A stretch of DNA of 64,000 nt, from assembly GCF_024298825.1 (NCBI RefSeq), contig NZ_CP101153.1, positions 1,054,001 through 1,118,000 on the forward strand, given 5' to 3'. Positions 51,942 through 60,007 of this stretch are shown here, in pieces (the stretch's first letter is position 1; every line of letters starts with the position of its first letter). Origin of the DNA: Haloglomus salinum (GTDB lineage: Archaea; Halobacteriota; Halobacteria; Halobacteriales; Haloarculaceae). The translations under genes and the position numbers were made by a program. The notes below the pieces were generated by a model. The model made no database searches, was not told the DNA's origin, and saw only the letters and a list, made by a program, of their open reading frames with translations.

Positions 51942-53168
51942 TCAGCGGTCGCCGAGCGCCGCGCCGCAGTCCGGACAGAACGATGGCGCTGCCAGTTCCG
52001 ACAGGTCGGTACCACAGTGCGAACAGCACTCGGGGGCGCCGGAGTCGTGCACCCGGGCGGCGGTCCCGGAGGTGTGGTCGTCGGGCGACCCCGGCGGGCC
52101 GGCAGGGTCGCGGCGGTCGTGGTGACCCAGCGTTCCGGCCAGTACGCGCGAGTCACGACTCGACCAGTCGCGGTCGCCGACAGCCCCGACCGCGTACAGG
52201 TAGCCGTCGTGGCTGCCGGCGTAGACGGTTCCGTCGACGACCGTCGGGGCGGTGTCCACCGGCCCCTCCGTCTCGAACCGCCAGCGTTCCTCACCGGTCC
52301 ACGCGTCCACCGCGACCAGGGCGCCGGCACGCTCGCCGGCGTACACCGTTCGACCAGCGACCGTCGGCGAGGACGCCACCGACGAACCGGTCTCGAACCG
52401 CCAGCGCTCCTCACCGGTGGTCGCGTCGAACGCGTACAGTCGGTTGTCATCACTCCCCGCGTAGACGAGGCCGTCGGCGACGGTCGGGGTCCCTCTGAAC
52501 GCCTCATCGCGACGGGCACGCCAGCGTTCCCCGCCGGTCGCCGCGTCGAACGCGTACAGACCCGCCCGGCTCCCGAGGAACACCGCCCCCGCCCCGACGG
52601 TCGGCGAGGAGTGTCCCGGCGGGATGTCGGCGCGCCAGTGCTCCTCACCGGTTGCCGCGTCGAGCGCGAACGGCCGCCGTTCGCTCCCCGCGTACACGGT
52701 CCCCTCGACGACCGTCGGCGACCGGTGGATGCCGGTCGCGGCCACGTACTCCCAGCGCTTCTCCCCGGTCGCCGCGTTCACCGCGTCCAGTCGGTGGGCA
52801 CCGACGCCGCAGTTTCCCACGTAGACCGTCCCGTCGTGGACGGTGGGCGAGACGTCGATGTCGTCGCCGACCGTGTACGTCCACCGCCGGTCCCCGGTGG
52901 CCGCGTCGAGCGCGTGGAGGTCACCGTCTGCGGCGGCGTAGACGGTGCCGTTGGCGACCGACGGCGCGGTCTCGACCGGTCCACCGGGGCCGTACCGCCA
53001 GCGCCGGTCGCCGGTCGCGGTGTCGACGGCGTACAGGTATCGGTCCGTGCTTCCGACGTACACCGTTCCGTCGACGACCGTCGGCGAGGAACGCGTGATG
53101 GCCCCCGTACGCGTGCCTCGATTCGTGGTCGCGTCGTACCGCCACAGCCGCCTGCCGCCATCGGGCAT
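51942..53168 (-). CDS. Cytoplasmic-looking eight-bladed PQQ-type beta-propeller with zinc ribbon
   Basis: 408 residues from ATG 53168 (MPDGGRRLWRYD), with no signal peptide. Eight repeats of about 40 residues, each with (S/T)SPTV..GTVY.GS...LYA.DA.TG..RW, the PQQ-dehydrogenase/BamB propeller. Repeats run from about residue 10 to 325. Then a Thr/Ser/Asp linker and a C-terminal four-cysteine zinc ribbon (CSHCGTD, CPDCGAAL). The usual members are exported; this one is not. Hence a role inside the cell, perhaps as a scaffold. Confidence 0.82.
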   Translation of the reverse strand: MPDGGRRLWRYDATTNRGTRTGAITRSSPTVVDGTVYVGSTDRYLYAVDTATGDRRWRYGPGGPVETAPSVANGTVYAAADGDLHALDAATGDRRWTYTVGDDIDVSPTVHDGTVYVGNCGVGAHRLDAVNAATGEKRWEYVAATGIHRSPTVVEGTVYAGSERRPFALDAATGEEHWRADIPPGHSSPTVGAGAVFLGSRAGLYAFDAATGGERWRARRDEAFRGTPTVADGLVYAGSDDNRLYAFDATTGEERWRFETGSSVASSPTVAGRTVYAGERAGALVAVDAWTGEERWRFETEGPVDTAPTVVDGTVYAGSHDGYLYAVGAVGDRDWSSRDSRVLAGTLGHHDRRDPAGPPGSPDDHTSGTAARVHDSGAPECCSHCGTDLSELAAPSFCPDCGAALGDR

Positions 53169-53253
53169 GTGACCGGAGGGGGCCCCGGAACCCAACAACC
53201 TTCCGACGGTCCGGAAGGGGAAACCCCTTGCCGACCGACTGCGACCCCCCCGC

Positions 53254-54273
53254 ATGACCAGCGTCAAGGAGTTCGTCATCGAGGAACCCGCGACGCCCGA
53301 GCGGACGGGCCGCGGCCGCTTTGCCTTCACCGACGACTACTCCGTCTTCGACTGGGGGAAGATGCCCGACCCCATCCCCGGCAAGGGCGCCTCGCTCTGT
53401 GCGATGGGCGCCGCGAACTTCGAACTGCTCGAAGCCGAGGGCGTCCCGACCCACTACCGCGGCGTGGTCTCGGAGGGCGAGGTCGTCACGCTGGACGAGG
53501 CCGACGCACCGCCCCGCGAGATGGCCATCGACCTCTCTCGCGTGCCCGACCTCCCCCACGAGGGGCGCACCTACGACTACACAGTCTTCCATCGCGAGGC
53601 CGGCGAGAACTACGTCGTCCCGCTGGAGATCGTCTTCCGCAACACCGTCCCCGTTGGCTCCTCGCTCCGGGGGCGTGCCGACCCCTCGGATTTCGACCTC
53701 GAGTTCGACGACTGGCCGGACGAAGCGGTCGACCTGCCCGAGGCCGTGGTCGAGTTCTCCACGAAGTTCGAGGAGTCCGACCGCTACCTCTCGCGCGAGG
53801 AGGCCGACCGCATCGCCGGCGCCGCCGACATCGAGACGCTCGAGGAGACCGCCCGTACGGTCAACCGGCTCGTCACCGAGCGCGCCGACGACGCAGGGCT
53901 CGAGCACGAGGACGGGAAGATCGAGTGCATCTACGTGGATGGCGAGGTCCGTGTCGCCGACGTGGTCGGCACGTTCGACGAGAACCGCTTCTCCTACGAC
54001 GGCCAGCAGGTCTCGAAGGAGGTCGTCCGGCAGTACCACAAGCGCGAGCAGCCCGAGTGGGTCGCGGCCGTCGACGAGGCGAAGCAGCGCGCGAAGGCCG
54101 AGGACGTTGCCGACTGGCGCGAGCTCTGCGAGCGCGAGCCCGAGCCCCTCCCCGAGGGCGTCGTCGGGGCGATGAGCGACCTCTACTGTGGGGGCGCGAA
54201 CGCCTACCTCGGGCGCGACCTGTTCGACGCGCCGCCGCTGGCCGAGGCCGTCGAGCGAGTGCGCGACCTCTGA
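53254..54273 (+). CDS. purC: SAICAR synthetase
   Basis: 339 residues. PurC motifs: MTSVKEFVIEEPATPERTGRGRF, SVFDWGKMPDPIPGKGASLCAMG, VPLEIVFRNTVPVGSSLRGR, and the ATP-binding DDAGLEHEDGKIECIY block. Converts CAIR and aspartate to SAICAR in de novo purine synthesis. Longer than bacterial PurC because of halophilic insertions. Convergent with purU and close to purS/purQ, so a loose purine cluster. Confidence 0.93.
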   Translation: MTSVKEFVIEEPATPERTGRGRFAFTDDYSVFDWGKMPDPIPGKGASLCAMGAANFELLEAEGVPTHYRGVVSEGEVVTLDEADAPPREMAIDLSRVPDLPHEGRTYDYTVFHREAGENYVVPLEIVFRNTVPVGSSLRGRADPSDFDLEFDDWPDEAVDLPEAVVEFSTKFEESDRYLSREEADRIAGAADIETLEETARTVNRLVTERADDAGLEHEDGKIECIYVDGEVRVADVVGTFDENRFSYDGQQVSKEVVRQYHKREQPEWVAAVDEAKQRAKAEDVADWRELCEREPEPLPEGVVGAMSDLYCGGANAYLGRDLFDAPPLAEAVERVRDL

Positions 54274-54300
54274 ACGGCGCGCCGACCGCGGCCGTATTTC

Positions 54301-55287
54301 TCAGTCGTCCTCGGACGATTTCGGAGCGATGTCCATGTCGACATCGTACTCCAGGCCAGCACCGTCACGCGGCTCGCTGGGCCGGAGGGCGTCGGCCTCC
54401 TCGGAGAGCCCGAGCTGGTACTGCGAGCGGTCCACGTCGTCGCGGAACTCCGTGCGGCCGTGGTAGACCGACACCGCGTCGTCCAGATGCAGGCGGACGG
54501 CCTCGACGAGCGCGGCCGCCTCGAGCGGCTGCCCCCGCCGCTCGAGTGCCTCGACCTCGGCCCCCGCGGGCGCATCGAAGACGCGCTGGGTGATGATGGG
54601 CCCCTGGTCGAGGTCCGTCGTGACGTAGTGGGCCGTGACGCCAGCCACACGCACCCCCTCCTCGCGGGCCTGTCGGTAGGCCTCGGCGCCGGGGAACGCG
54701 GGCAGGAGCGACGGGTGGACGTTGATGATGCGGCTCTCGTAGCGGAAGACGACGTTCGGGCTGAGGATGCGCATGTAGCGCGCCAGCACCACCAGGTCGA
54801 CCTCGTACTCCGCGAGCAGATCGAGCAGGTGGTTCTCGTCGGGAACGCCCTTCTCGTCGCCGATGTCGTGGAAGTCGACGCCGCGCTCGGCCGCGAGCGG
54901 TTCGAGGTCGTCGTGGTTCCCGATGACGACGCTGATTTCGGCGTCGAGTTCACCCTCCTCGCGCGCCTGGAACAGGGCCTCCAGGCAGTGTGACTCCTTC
55001 GTCACCAGGACGGCGATACGGTCGGTCTGGCGGTCGCTCGGGAACCGGACCTGGATGTCGACCCCGAGTTCGTCGCCGAGGTCGGTCAGGTCGTCGCGGA
55101 GCGTCTCGTCCTTGACGATCATCTCGCTCGTGTCGACGTGGAGCGTCATCCGGAAGACGCCGTCACGGACCGCCTGGTCGAGGTCCTCGATGTTGATGCC
55201 GCGCTCGAACAGCAGCGACGTAACCCGGGCGATGAGTCCCTTCTTGTCGTCGCCGACGACGACGATCTCCGTGTAGTGGCGGGTCAC
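54301..55287 (-). CDS. purU: Formyltetrahydrofolate deformylase
   Basis: 328 residues from a GTG at 55287, chosen because translation VTRHYTEIVVVGDDKKGLIARV begins the conserved ACT domain; an ATG further upstream lacks family sequence. ACT domains about 1-85 then the formyltransferase-like domain with GNHDDLEPL, ARYMRILSP, NVHPSLLPAFPG, VTAHYVTTDLDQGPIITQ (catalytic Asn/His/Asp set). It hydrolyses 10-formyl-THF to formate and THF, supplying formate to purine synthesis. It is longer than bacterial PurU by an acidic C terminus. Confidence 0.9.
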   Translation of the reverse strand: MTRHYTEIVVVGDDKKGLIARVTSLLFERGINIEDLDQAVRDGVFRMTLHVDTSEMIVKDETLRDDLTDLGDELGVDIQVRFPSDRQTDRIAVLVTKESHCLEALFQAREEGELDAEISVVIGNHDDLEPLAAERGVDFHDIGDEKGVPDENHLLDLLAEYEVDLVVLARYMRILSPNVVFRYESRIINVHPSLLPAFPGAEAYRQAREEGVRVAGVTAHYVTTDLDQGPIITQRVFDAPAGAEVEALERRGQPLEAAALVEAVRLHLDDAVSVYHGRTEFRDDVDRSQYQLGLSEEADALRPSEPRDGAGLEYDVDMDIAPKSSEDD

Positions 55288-55391
55288 GCGACCACCTCGA
55301 TGGGCGTGGAACTGGTCATACACTCCCCGAGCGGCCCAGTCGGCAAAAGCGCCGCGCTCTCCGGATGGAGGTGAGGGCCGACCGAGCGGAG

Positions 55392-55399
55392 GTTTATCA
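55392..55399 (+). promoter_or_regulatory. TATA box of the nucleotidyltransferase gene
   Basis: gtttatca, with predicted transcription start about 55420; the GTG at 55422 or the ATG at 55437 would be the first codons. Confidence 0.5.
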
Positions 55400-55436
55400 T
55401 CCGGCGCGCGCCACCGTCCCGGTGAGCGAGTTCCCA

Positions 55437-56033
55437 ATGGAGTACGACGGCGACCGGCTCGTCATCGAGAAGGAGACCCTGTCGAACCTGGACGAGTTCG
55501 TCCTCCAGTTCACCGAGGTTCTGGACCAAGCGGGAGTCCAGTACGTCGTCGTGGCCGGCTACGTGGCGATACTACTCGGCCGGTCGCGGGCGACGGAGGA
55601 CGTGGATGTCATCATCGAACCGCTCTCCGAGTCGGAGACGGACGCGCTCGCCGAGGCGCTTGATGACGCCGGCTACTGGGGCGTCGAGGAGCCGCTGGAG
55701 CACATGTACGACCGACAGACCGACGACATCGCGACCCGGGTCGCCCCGGATGGCAAGATGATTCCGAATTTCGAGGTCGTCTTCCCTCAGGACGGGTACG
55801 ACCGTCACTCCCTCAGCGAGGCCATCGTTGCCGAACTCGCGGGGCGAACGCTCCGAATCGGGCCGCTCGAACTCCAGGTCGCGTACAAACTGCACCTGGG
55901 GTCGCAGAAGGACTTCGAGGACGCCCTCCACCTGTACACCCTGTTCGCCGACAGACTCGATACGGAGAAACTCGAACGGTTCGTCGACGGCTTCGAGGTG
56001 AACGACAGCTATGAGCGACTCAGAGACGCCTGA
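55437..56033 (+). CDS. MNT/AbiEii-like nucleotidyltransferase
   Basis: 198 residues from ATG 55437 (GTG 55422, VSEFPMEYD, fits a leaderless mRNA). NTase core: VVVAGYVAILLGRSRATEDVDVII with the G-(A)-x-A...R.T.D.D pattern, two active Asp residues. Resembles DUF6036/AbiEii-type toxin-side or substrate-adenylating NTases. Followed by a 71-residue small gene overlapping by 23 nt, a gene pair of toxin-antitoxin shape. Isolated with own promoter between purU and the purS/purQ genes. Confidence 0.78.
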   Translation: MEYDGDRLVIEKETLSNLDEFVLQFTEVLDQAGVQYVVVAGYVAILLGRSRATEDVDVIIEPLSESETDALAEALDDAGYWGVEEPLEHMYDRQTDDIATRVAPDGKMIPNFEVVFPQDGYDRHSLSEAIVAELAGRTLRIGPLELQVAYKLHLGSQKDFEDALHLYTLFADRLDTEKLERFVDGFEVNDSYERLRDA

Positions 56034-56226
56034 CCTGGACGAACTCGAGGCCAAGCACGAGCGCAACCGCCAGCAACGGCTCGCGTTCGTCAAGCGCTGG
56101 GCCGAGTACGTCCGCACCCACCCGGACGAGGAGTGGGCCCGCCAGCAGAAGGTCGTCATCGACGGCCAGGTGGACCCGCCGCCCGACGAACGGGAGACGG
56201 ACGCGGCCGACGACGGCGAACCGTAG
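56011..56226 (+). CDS. Small helical partner of the nucleotidyltransferase
   Basis: 71 residues, highly charged and helical: ELEAKHERNRQQRLAFVKRWAEYV then HPDEEWARQQKVVIDGQ and an acidic tail. It starts within the nucleotidyltransferase gene (23-nt overlap), so the two are translationally linked. No family recognised. If the pair is a toxin-antitoxin module, this would be the second component; the sequence alone does not show which is toxic. Confidence 0.65.
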   Translation: MSDSETPDLDELEAKHERNRQQRLAFVKRWAEYVRTHPDEEWARQQKVVIDGQVDPPPDERETDAADDGEP

Positions 56227-56243
56227 CCACTCGCCGAACAGAA

Positions 56244-56251
56244 CCGTTTTG
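56244..56251 (+). promoter_or_regulatory. TATA-like element of purS
   Basis: ccgttttg centred about 28 nt before the purS ATG at 56276. Confidence 0.4.
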
Positions 56252-56275
56252 TCCGGCCGCCACCCGCCCTCGAAC

Positions 56276-56527
56276 ATGACCGCCTACACCGCCGTCGTGA
56301 CGGTCCGACTGAAACACGGCGTGCTGGACCCGGAGGCCGAACGGACACAGGAGGCGCTCGAACGGCTGGGGTTCGAGCTGGCCGACCTCCGCTCGGCGGA
56401 CCGCTTCGAGGTGGACCTCGACGCCGAATCGCCCGAGGCCGCCGCCGACCGCGCCGAGGAGATGGCCGAGCGCCTGCTCGCCAACCCCACCATCCACGAC
56501 TACACGGTGGAGGTCGAGGAGCGGTGA
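56276..56527 (+). CDS. purS: FGAM synthase subunit PurS
   Basis: 83 residues, standard size for PurS. Core MTAYTAVVTVRLKHGVLDPE, then TQEALERLGF and AERLLANPTIHDYTVEV. PurS bridges PurQ and PurL in the three-part formylglycinamide ribonucleotide amidotransferase. PurQ follows 52 nt later; PurL is not in this window. Confidence 0.92.
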   Translation: MTAYTAVVTVRLKHGVLDPEAERTQEALERLGFELADLRSADRFEVDLDAESPEAAADRAEEMAERLLANPTIHDYTVEVEER

Positions 56528-56579
56528 CGGTTGCAGTCACGATGACGGCGACGCCCGACTCCCACACGAGGTGGTCGCT

Positions 56580-57257
56580 GTGACCGTCGCCGTCATCCGC
56601 TTCGGTGGCTCGAACTGCGACCGCGACGCCGTCCGCGCCCTGGAGCACCTGGGTGTCGACGCCGACATCGTCTGGCACGAGGACGGCCTCCCGGCCGACC
56701 CCGCCGGCGTCGTCATCCCGGGCGGGTTCTCCTACGGGGACTACCTGCGCGCCGGTGCGATGGCCGCCCGCTCGCCCATCATGGACGAGGTCCGCGCGGT
56801 CGCCGACGAGGGCACGCCCGTCCTCGGCGTCTGCAACGGCGCACAGATCGGCTCCGAGTCCGGCCTCACGCCGGGCGCGTTCACGACCAACCGGAGTGCC
56901 CGCTTCCAGTGCGAGCACGTCCACTGCCGCGTCGAGCGCGCCGATACCCCGTTCACGAGCGCGTTCGAGGAGGGAGCTGTCGTCGAGTTGCCCATCGCTC
57001 ACGGGGAGGGCCGCTTCGAGGTCGACGAGGACCGCTACGACGCGCTCGTCGACGAGGACCGCGTGCTGTTCCGCTACTGCGACGCCGACGGGAACGTGAC
57101 CGACGCCGCGAACCCGAACGGCTCGAAGGGGAACGTCGCCGGCGTGCTGGGCGAGCGCGAGTCCGTCGCGGTGCTGATGCCCCACCCCGAGCGCGCGACG
57201 CTGCCGGACCTCCACGCCGGCACCGACGGACAGGGGCTGCTGCAGGCGTTCGCGTAG
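56580..57257 (+). CDS. purQ: FGAM synthase glutaminase subunit PurQ
   Basis: 225 residues from a GTG at 56580 (three codons upstream also a GTG; the conserved TVAVIRFGGSNCDRD starts here). Class I glutaminase: nucleophile Cys85 in VLGVCNGAQIG, catalytic His and Glu in the MPHPERATLPD block near the C terminus. Hydrolyses glutamine to feed ammonia to PurL. Follows purS. Confidence 0.93.
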   Translation: MTVAVIRFGGSNCDRDAVRALEHLGVDADIVWHEDGLPADPAGVVIPGGFSYGDYLRAGAMAARSPIMDEVRAVADEGTPVLGVCNGAQIGSESGLTPGAFTTNRSARFQCEHVHCRVERADTPFTSAFEEGAVVELPIAHGEGRFEVDEDRYDALVDEDRVLFRYCDADGNVTDAANPNGSKGNVAGVLGERESVAVLMPHPERATLPDLHAGTDGQGLLQAFA

Positions 57258-57333
57258 CGGGCGCTGCGGGAGCTCTTCTCGTCGAGGAACTACGATTCGG
57301 TGGAATCGTCTTCCAGAGGTTACCGACGAGTGG

Positions 57334-58596
57334 TCACTCCTCGGCCAGTTCCTCGTCTGCGGCCGCGATCTCCTCCTCGTTGGCCTCGGCGATGTGGGCG
57401 GCGAAGTTCTCTACGCCGGTACCGCCGCCGAGTGCGGACTGGGCGAGGAGGTGGCCACCGATGACGGCGGGCGAGACGACGGTGTCGGCGCCGGCGCGCT
57501 TGAGTTTCTTCTCGTTCTGCCGCTCGGTCGCGGCGGCGACGATGTTCAGGTCGGGGTTGAGCTCGCGGGCGGTCAGAATCGCGAGCGCGTCCTGGGCGTC
57601 GTCGTCGGTGGCGGCCACCAGCGCACGAGCCCGCTCGATACCGGCCTGTCGGAGTGGGTCCTCGTCGGAGGGGTCCGCGACGACGACGTCGACGTCGCGG
57701 TTCCGGAGGCGTCGGGCCTTCTCCTCGTCGCGGGTGATGACGATGAAGTCGACCCGGCCCAGTTCCTCGATGATCGGTTCCGTCATGTCGCTGAACCCGA
57801 CCACGATGACGTGGTCGTCCAGCAGTTCCAGTCGTGATTCGTTCATGGTTCCGAGTGCCTCGGCGAGGCGGGCCTCGATGGCAGGCGTCAGTAGCGTCCC
57901 CAGCGCGACCGCGAACGATGCCGTCCCGATGACCAGCGCGCTCATGGCGAACAGTTTCGCGGTTTCGGTCTGGGGGGTCACGTCGCCGTAGCCAACCGTG
58001 GAGGCGGTGACCAGGGCGAAGTAGAACGCGTCGGTCAGGGAGTCGACGCCGGTGAAGCCGTCCTGCAGGGCGAACGCGCCCGCCGTCCCGTACACCTGTG
58101 CCCCGACGATGGCCGCCAGCGCCGCCAGCTGTGTCGTTCCGAGGTCGAACTCCCGGTCGAACGTCCGGAAGTTGATGAGCAGGCCGAGCAGCGACAGCAC
58201 GGAGAGCGCGACCAGCGGTGTCGCGACGGGGATGGTCCGGCCGGCGACCGCCACCCCGGTGGAGCCGACGAGTCCCTGGAACGCCGTCACGGGGAGCAGG
58301 ACGACCGCGATGCCCCAGGCGACACGGACCCCCCGGCGGAGGCCGGCAGTGGTGGCGAGGAGGATGAAGCCCGTGAGCGCGCCGGTGAACCCGAACGCCT
58401 GCTCGACGGACTGGGGGACGTACGCCGAGAGCAGTCCGGACGTCTCCGTGCCACCGATGTTGATGATTCCGGTGACGATAGAGAGGAGGGCGACGACGGT
58501 GACGAGGCCGATGGCCGCACGGACCCGGAACAGCGACCGGCTGGCCCGGCGGACCGAGCGCCCCGCCTCTTCGAATTCCTCGTCGACGCTACTCAT
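57334..58596 (-). CDS. Two-pore-region potassium channel with TrkA-type regulatory domain
   Basis: 420 residues from ATG 58596. Six hydrophobic segments, pore loop TASTVGYGDVTP (selectivity filter residues 200-205), then cytosolic RCK domain (about 268-385) and C-terminal tail. In the RCK the dinucleotide-binding motif is degenerate: HVIVVGFSDMTEP rather than GxGxxG, so ligand may differ. The last part (AQSALGGGTGVENFAAHIAE...) is acidic. Divergent from the RCK_C pair 58706-61242. Confidence 0.9.
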   Translation of the reverse strand: MSSVDEEFEEAGRSVRRASRSLFRVRAAIGLVTVVALLSIVTGIINIGGTETSGLLSAYVPQSVEQAFGFTGALTGFILLATTAGLRRGVRVAWGIAVVLLPVTAFQGLVGSTGVAVAGRTIPVATPLVALSVLSLLGLLINFRTFDREFDLGTTQLAALAAIVGAQVYGTAGAFALQDGFTGVDSLTDAFYFALVTASTVGYGDVTPQTETAKLFAMSALVIGTASFAVALGTLLTPAIEARLAEALGTMNESRLELLDDHVIVVGFSDMTEPIIEELGRVDFIVITRDEEKARRLRNRDVDVVVADPSDEDPLRQAGIERARALVAATDDDAQDALAILTARELNPDLNIVAAATERQNEKKLKRAGADTVVSPAVIGGHLLAQSALGGGTGVENFAAHIAEANEEEIAAADEELAEE

Positions 58597-58676
58597 GCGG
58601 TGAGCCACATCCCCGGCCGACAAAACAACCGCGGTCCCCGAGACAGCGGCGTGCCGAGTCGTGACCTCCGGTAGTC

Positions 58677-58684
58677 GTTTAACC
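58677..58684 (+). promoter_or_regulatory. TATA box of the RCK_C membrane-protein pair
   Basis: gtttaacc centred about 26 nt before the ATG at 58706; leaderless. Confidence 0.6.
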
Positions 58685-58705
58685 GTCCCCACCATCGGAG
58701 CGCGC

Positions 58706-60007
58706 ATGGCTCCACTCCCCGTCGAGGTCGTCCTCGGCATCTATCTGGGGGTGCTCACCGGCATCATCCCGGCACTGGTCGCCTGGGGGCTCGGCTTCAT
58801 CTTCAAGTACGTCACCGGGGTCTCCATCCCCGGATTCGGTGTGGTCGTCCTCGCGCTCGCGATGGCAGGCGTCAACGGCGGCCTGCTGGCCCTGACCGAC
58901 CAGACCGTCACCAGGCAGGCCTCGGGGCCGGTCGTCGTGGTCGCCATCCTCGTCGTCCTGATGATGTCGCTGTACGCCCACGCGAAAGGCGACGCGATGG
59001 GCTCGGCGTTCCCCAAACGCGTCTCGCTCCAGCGCCTGCGCGACCAGACGCTCTCGGCCGACGTGGTCGAACTCGTCGGCGGGCGCGGCCAGGTCCGCGT
59101 CGCGGTGGTCGGCGAGGTGGCCGACATGGAGGGCTACCCGCCGCTCCCGGACGACATCCGGTCCGAGATCAAGGGCGGCGACTGGACGTTCCCAGCAGAC
59201 CTCCCCATCGGGGAACTGGAGTCGCGGTTCGCCGACCGCCTCCGGACGGAGTTCGACTGCGCCGAGGTGACCGTCCGCATCGACGAGCGCGGCCAGGCGT
59301 CCGTGGCCGCCGCGCCACCGATGGCCGGCCTCTCGAAGCGCGTCCCCGAGGGGCACCGCGCCATCTCCGTCGACGCGCTGCTCCCGACGGGCCTCGCACG
59401 CGGCGACCGCGTCACCGTCCGCACCGACGGCGGGGCGGTCGACGGGACCGTTCTCAGCGCGAAGACCGGGACGCCGCCGGCACCGACCCGGACGCCGGAG
59501 CCGCCCGACGCGCCCCCCAGCACCAGCGGCGACCGCTCTCCCTCGTCCGACCGTGAGAACCGAGACGACGACGCCCGGACGGACGGCGGGACCGTGGCCG
59601 AGGCCGCCGAAGTCCCCCCGCCGCGGGCACCGACGACCGCCGGCGGTGACGGCCGGCTGACGGTGGCGGTCCCGCGGAGCGACGCCGACACCCTCCTGAC
59701 GGCCGACCGGGGTCGCGTGGTGGTCCGCTCGCGGGGGCGTCGCCGCGAGTTCGAACTCCTCTCGCTGCTCCGCCGGGCCGGGAAGCGCGTCCGGCGGCTG
59801 ACGCTCCGGGCCGACGGCGCCCTCGACGGCGCGAGCATCGGGAGCGCGGGCGTCCGGGAGACGTACGGTGTGGCGGTGCTCGCGGTCCGAACGGCCGAGG
59901 GCTGGGCGTTCGCCCCCTCGGGAGAGACGGAACTCGCCCCCGGCGACGAGCTGTTCGCCATCGGGACACGCGAGTCGCTCGACGCGTTCGCGGAGGCGGT
60001 CGCATGA
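58706..60007 (+). CDS. Membrane protein with C-terminal TrkA-C domain, copy 1
   Basis: 433 residues. Three hydrophobic segments in the first 95 residues, then a soluble domain (about 110-255, SADVVELVGGRGQVRVAVVG, DMEGYPPLPDDIRSEI, DWTFPADLPIGELESRFADRL), a Pro/Ser/Asp linker (about 255-310), and a C-terminal RCK_C/TrkA-C domain (about 340-433, LTLRADGALDGASIGSAGV, LAPGDELFAIGTRESL). No pore motif. The middle domain is paralogous to the next gene's. The stop overlaps the next ATG (ATGA). Confidence 0.8.
   Translation: MAPLPVEVVLGIYLGVLTGIIPALVAWGLGFIFKYVTGVSIPGFGVVVLALAMAGVNGGLLALTDQTVTRQASGPVVVVAILVVLMMSLYAHAKGDAMGSAFPKRVSLQRLRDQTLSADVVELVGGRGQVRVAVVGEVADMEGYPPLPDDIRSEIKGGDWTFPADLPIGELESRFADRLRTEFDCAEVTVRIDERGQASVAAAPPMAGLSKRVPEGHRAISVDALLPTGLARGDRVTVRTDGGAVDGTVLSAKTGTPPAPTRTPEPPDAPPSTSGDRSPSSDRENRDDDARTDGGTVAEAAEVPPPRAPTTAGGDGRLTVAVPRSDADTLLTADRGRVVVRSRGRRREFELLSLLRRAGKRVRRLTLRADGALDGASIGSAGVRETYGVAVLAVRTAEGWAFAPSGETELAPGDELFAIGTRESLDAFAEAVA

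Noticed and set aside
51006-54593. Plus-strand ORF of 1195 codons covering several genes
   Set aside because: Antisense to the propeller and membrane-protein genes and out of frame with purC; Arg-rich noise.
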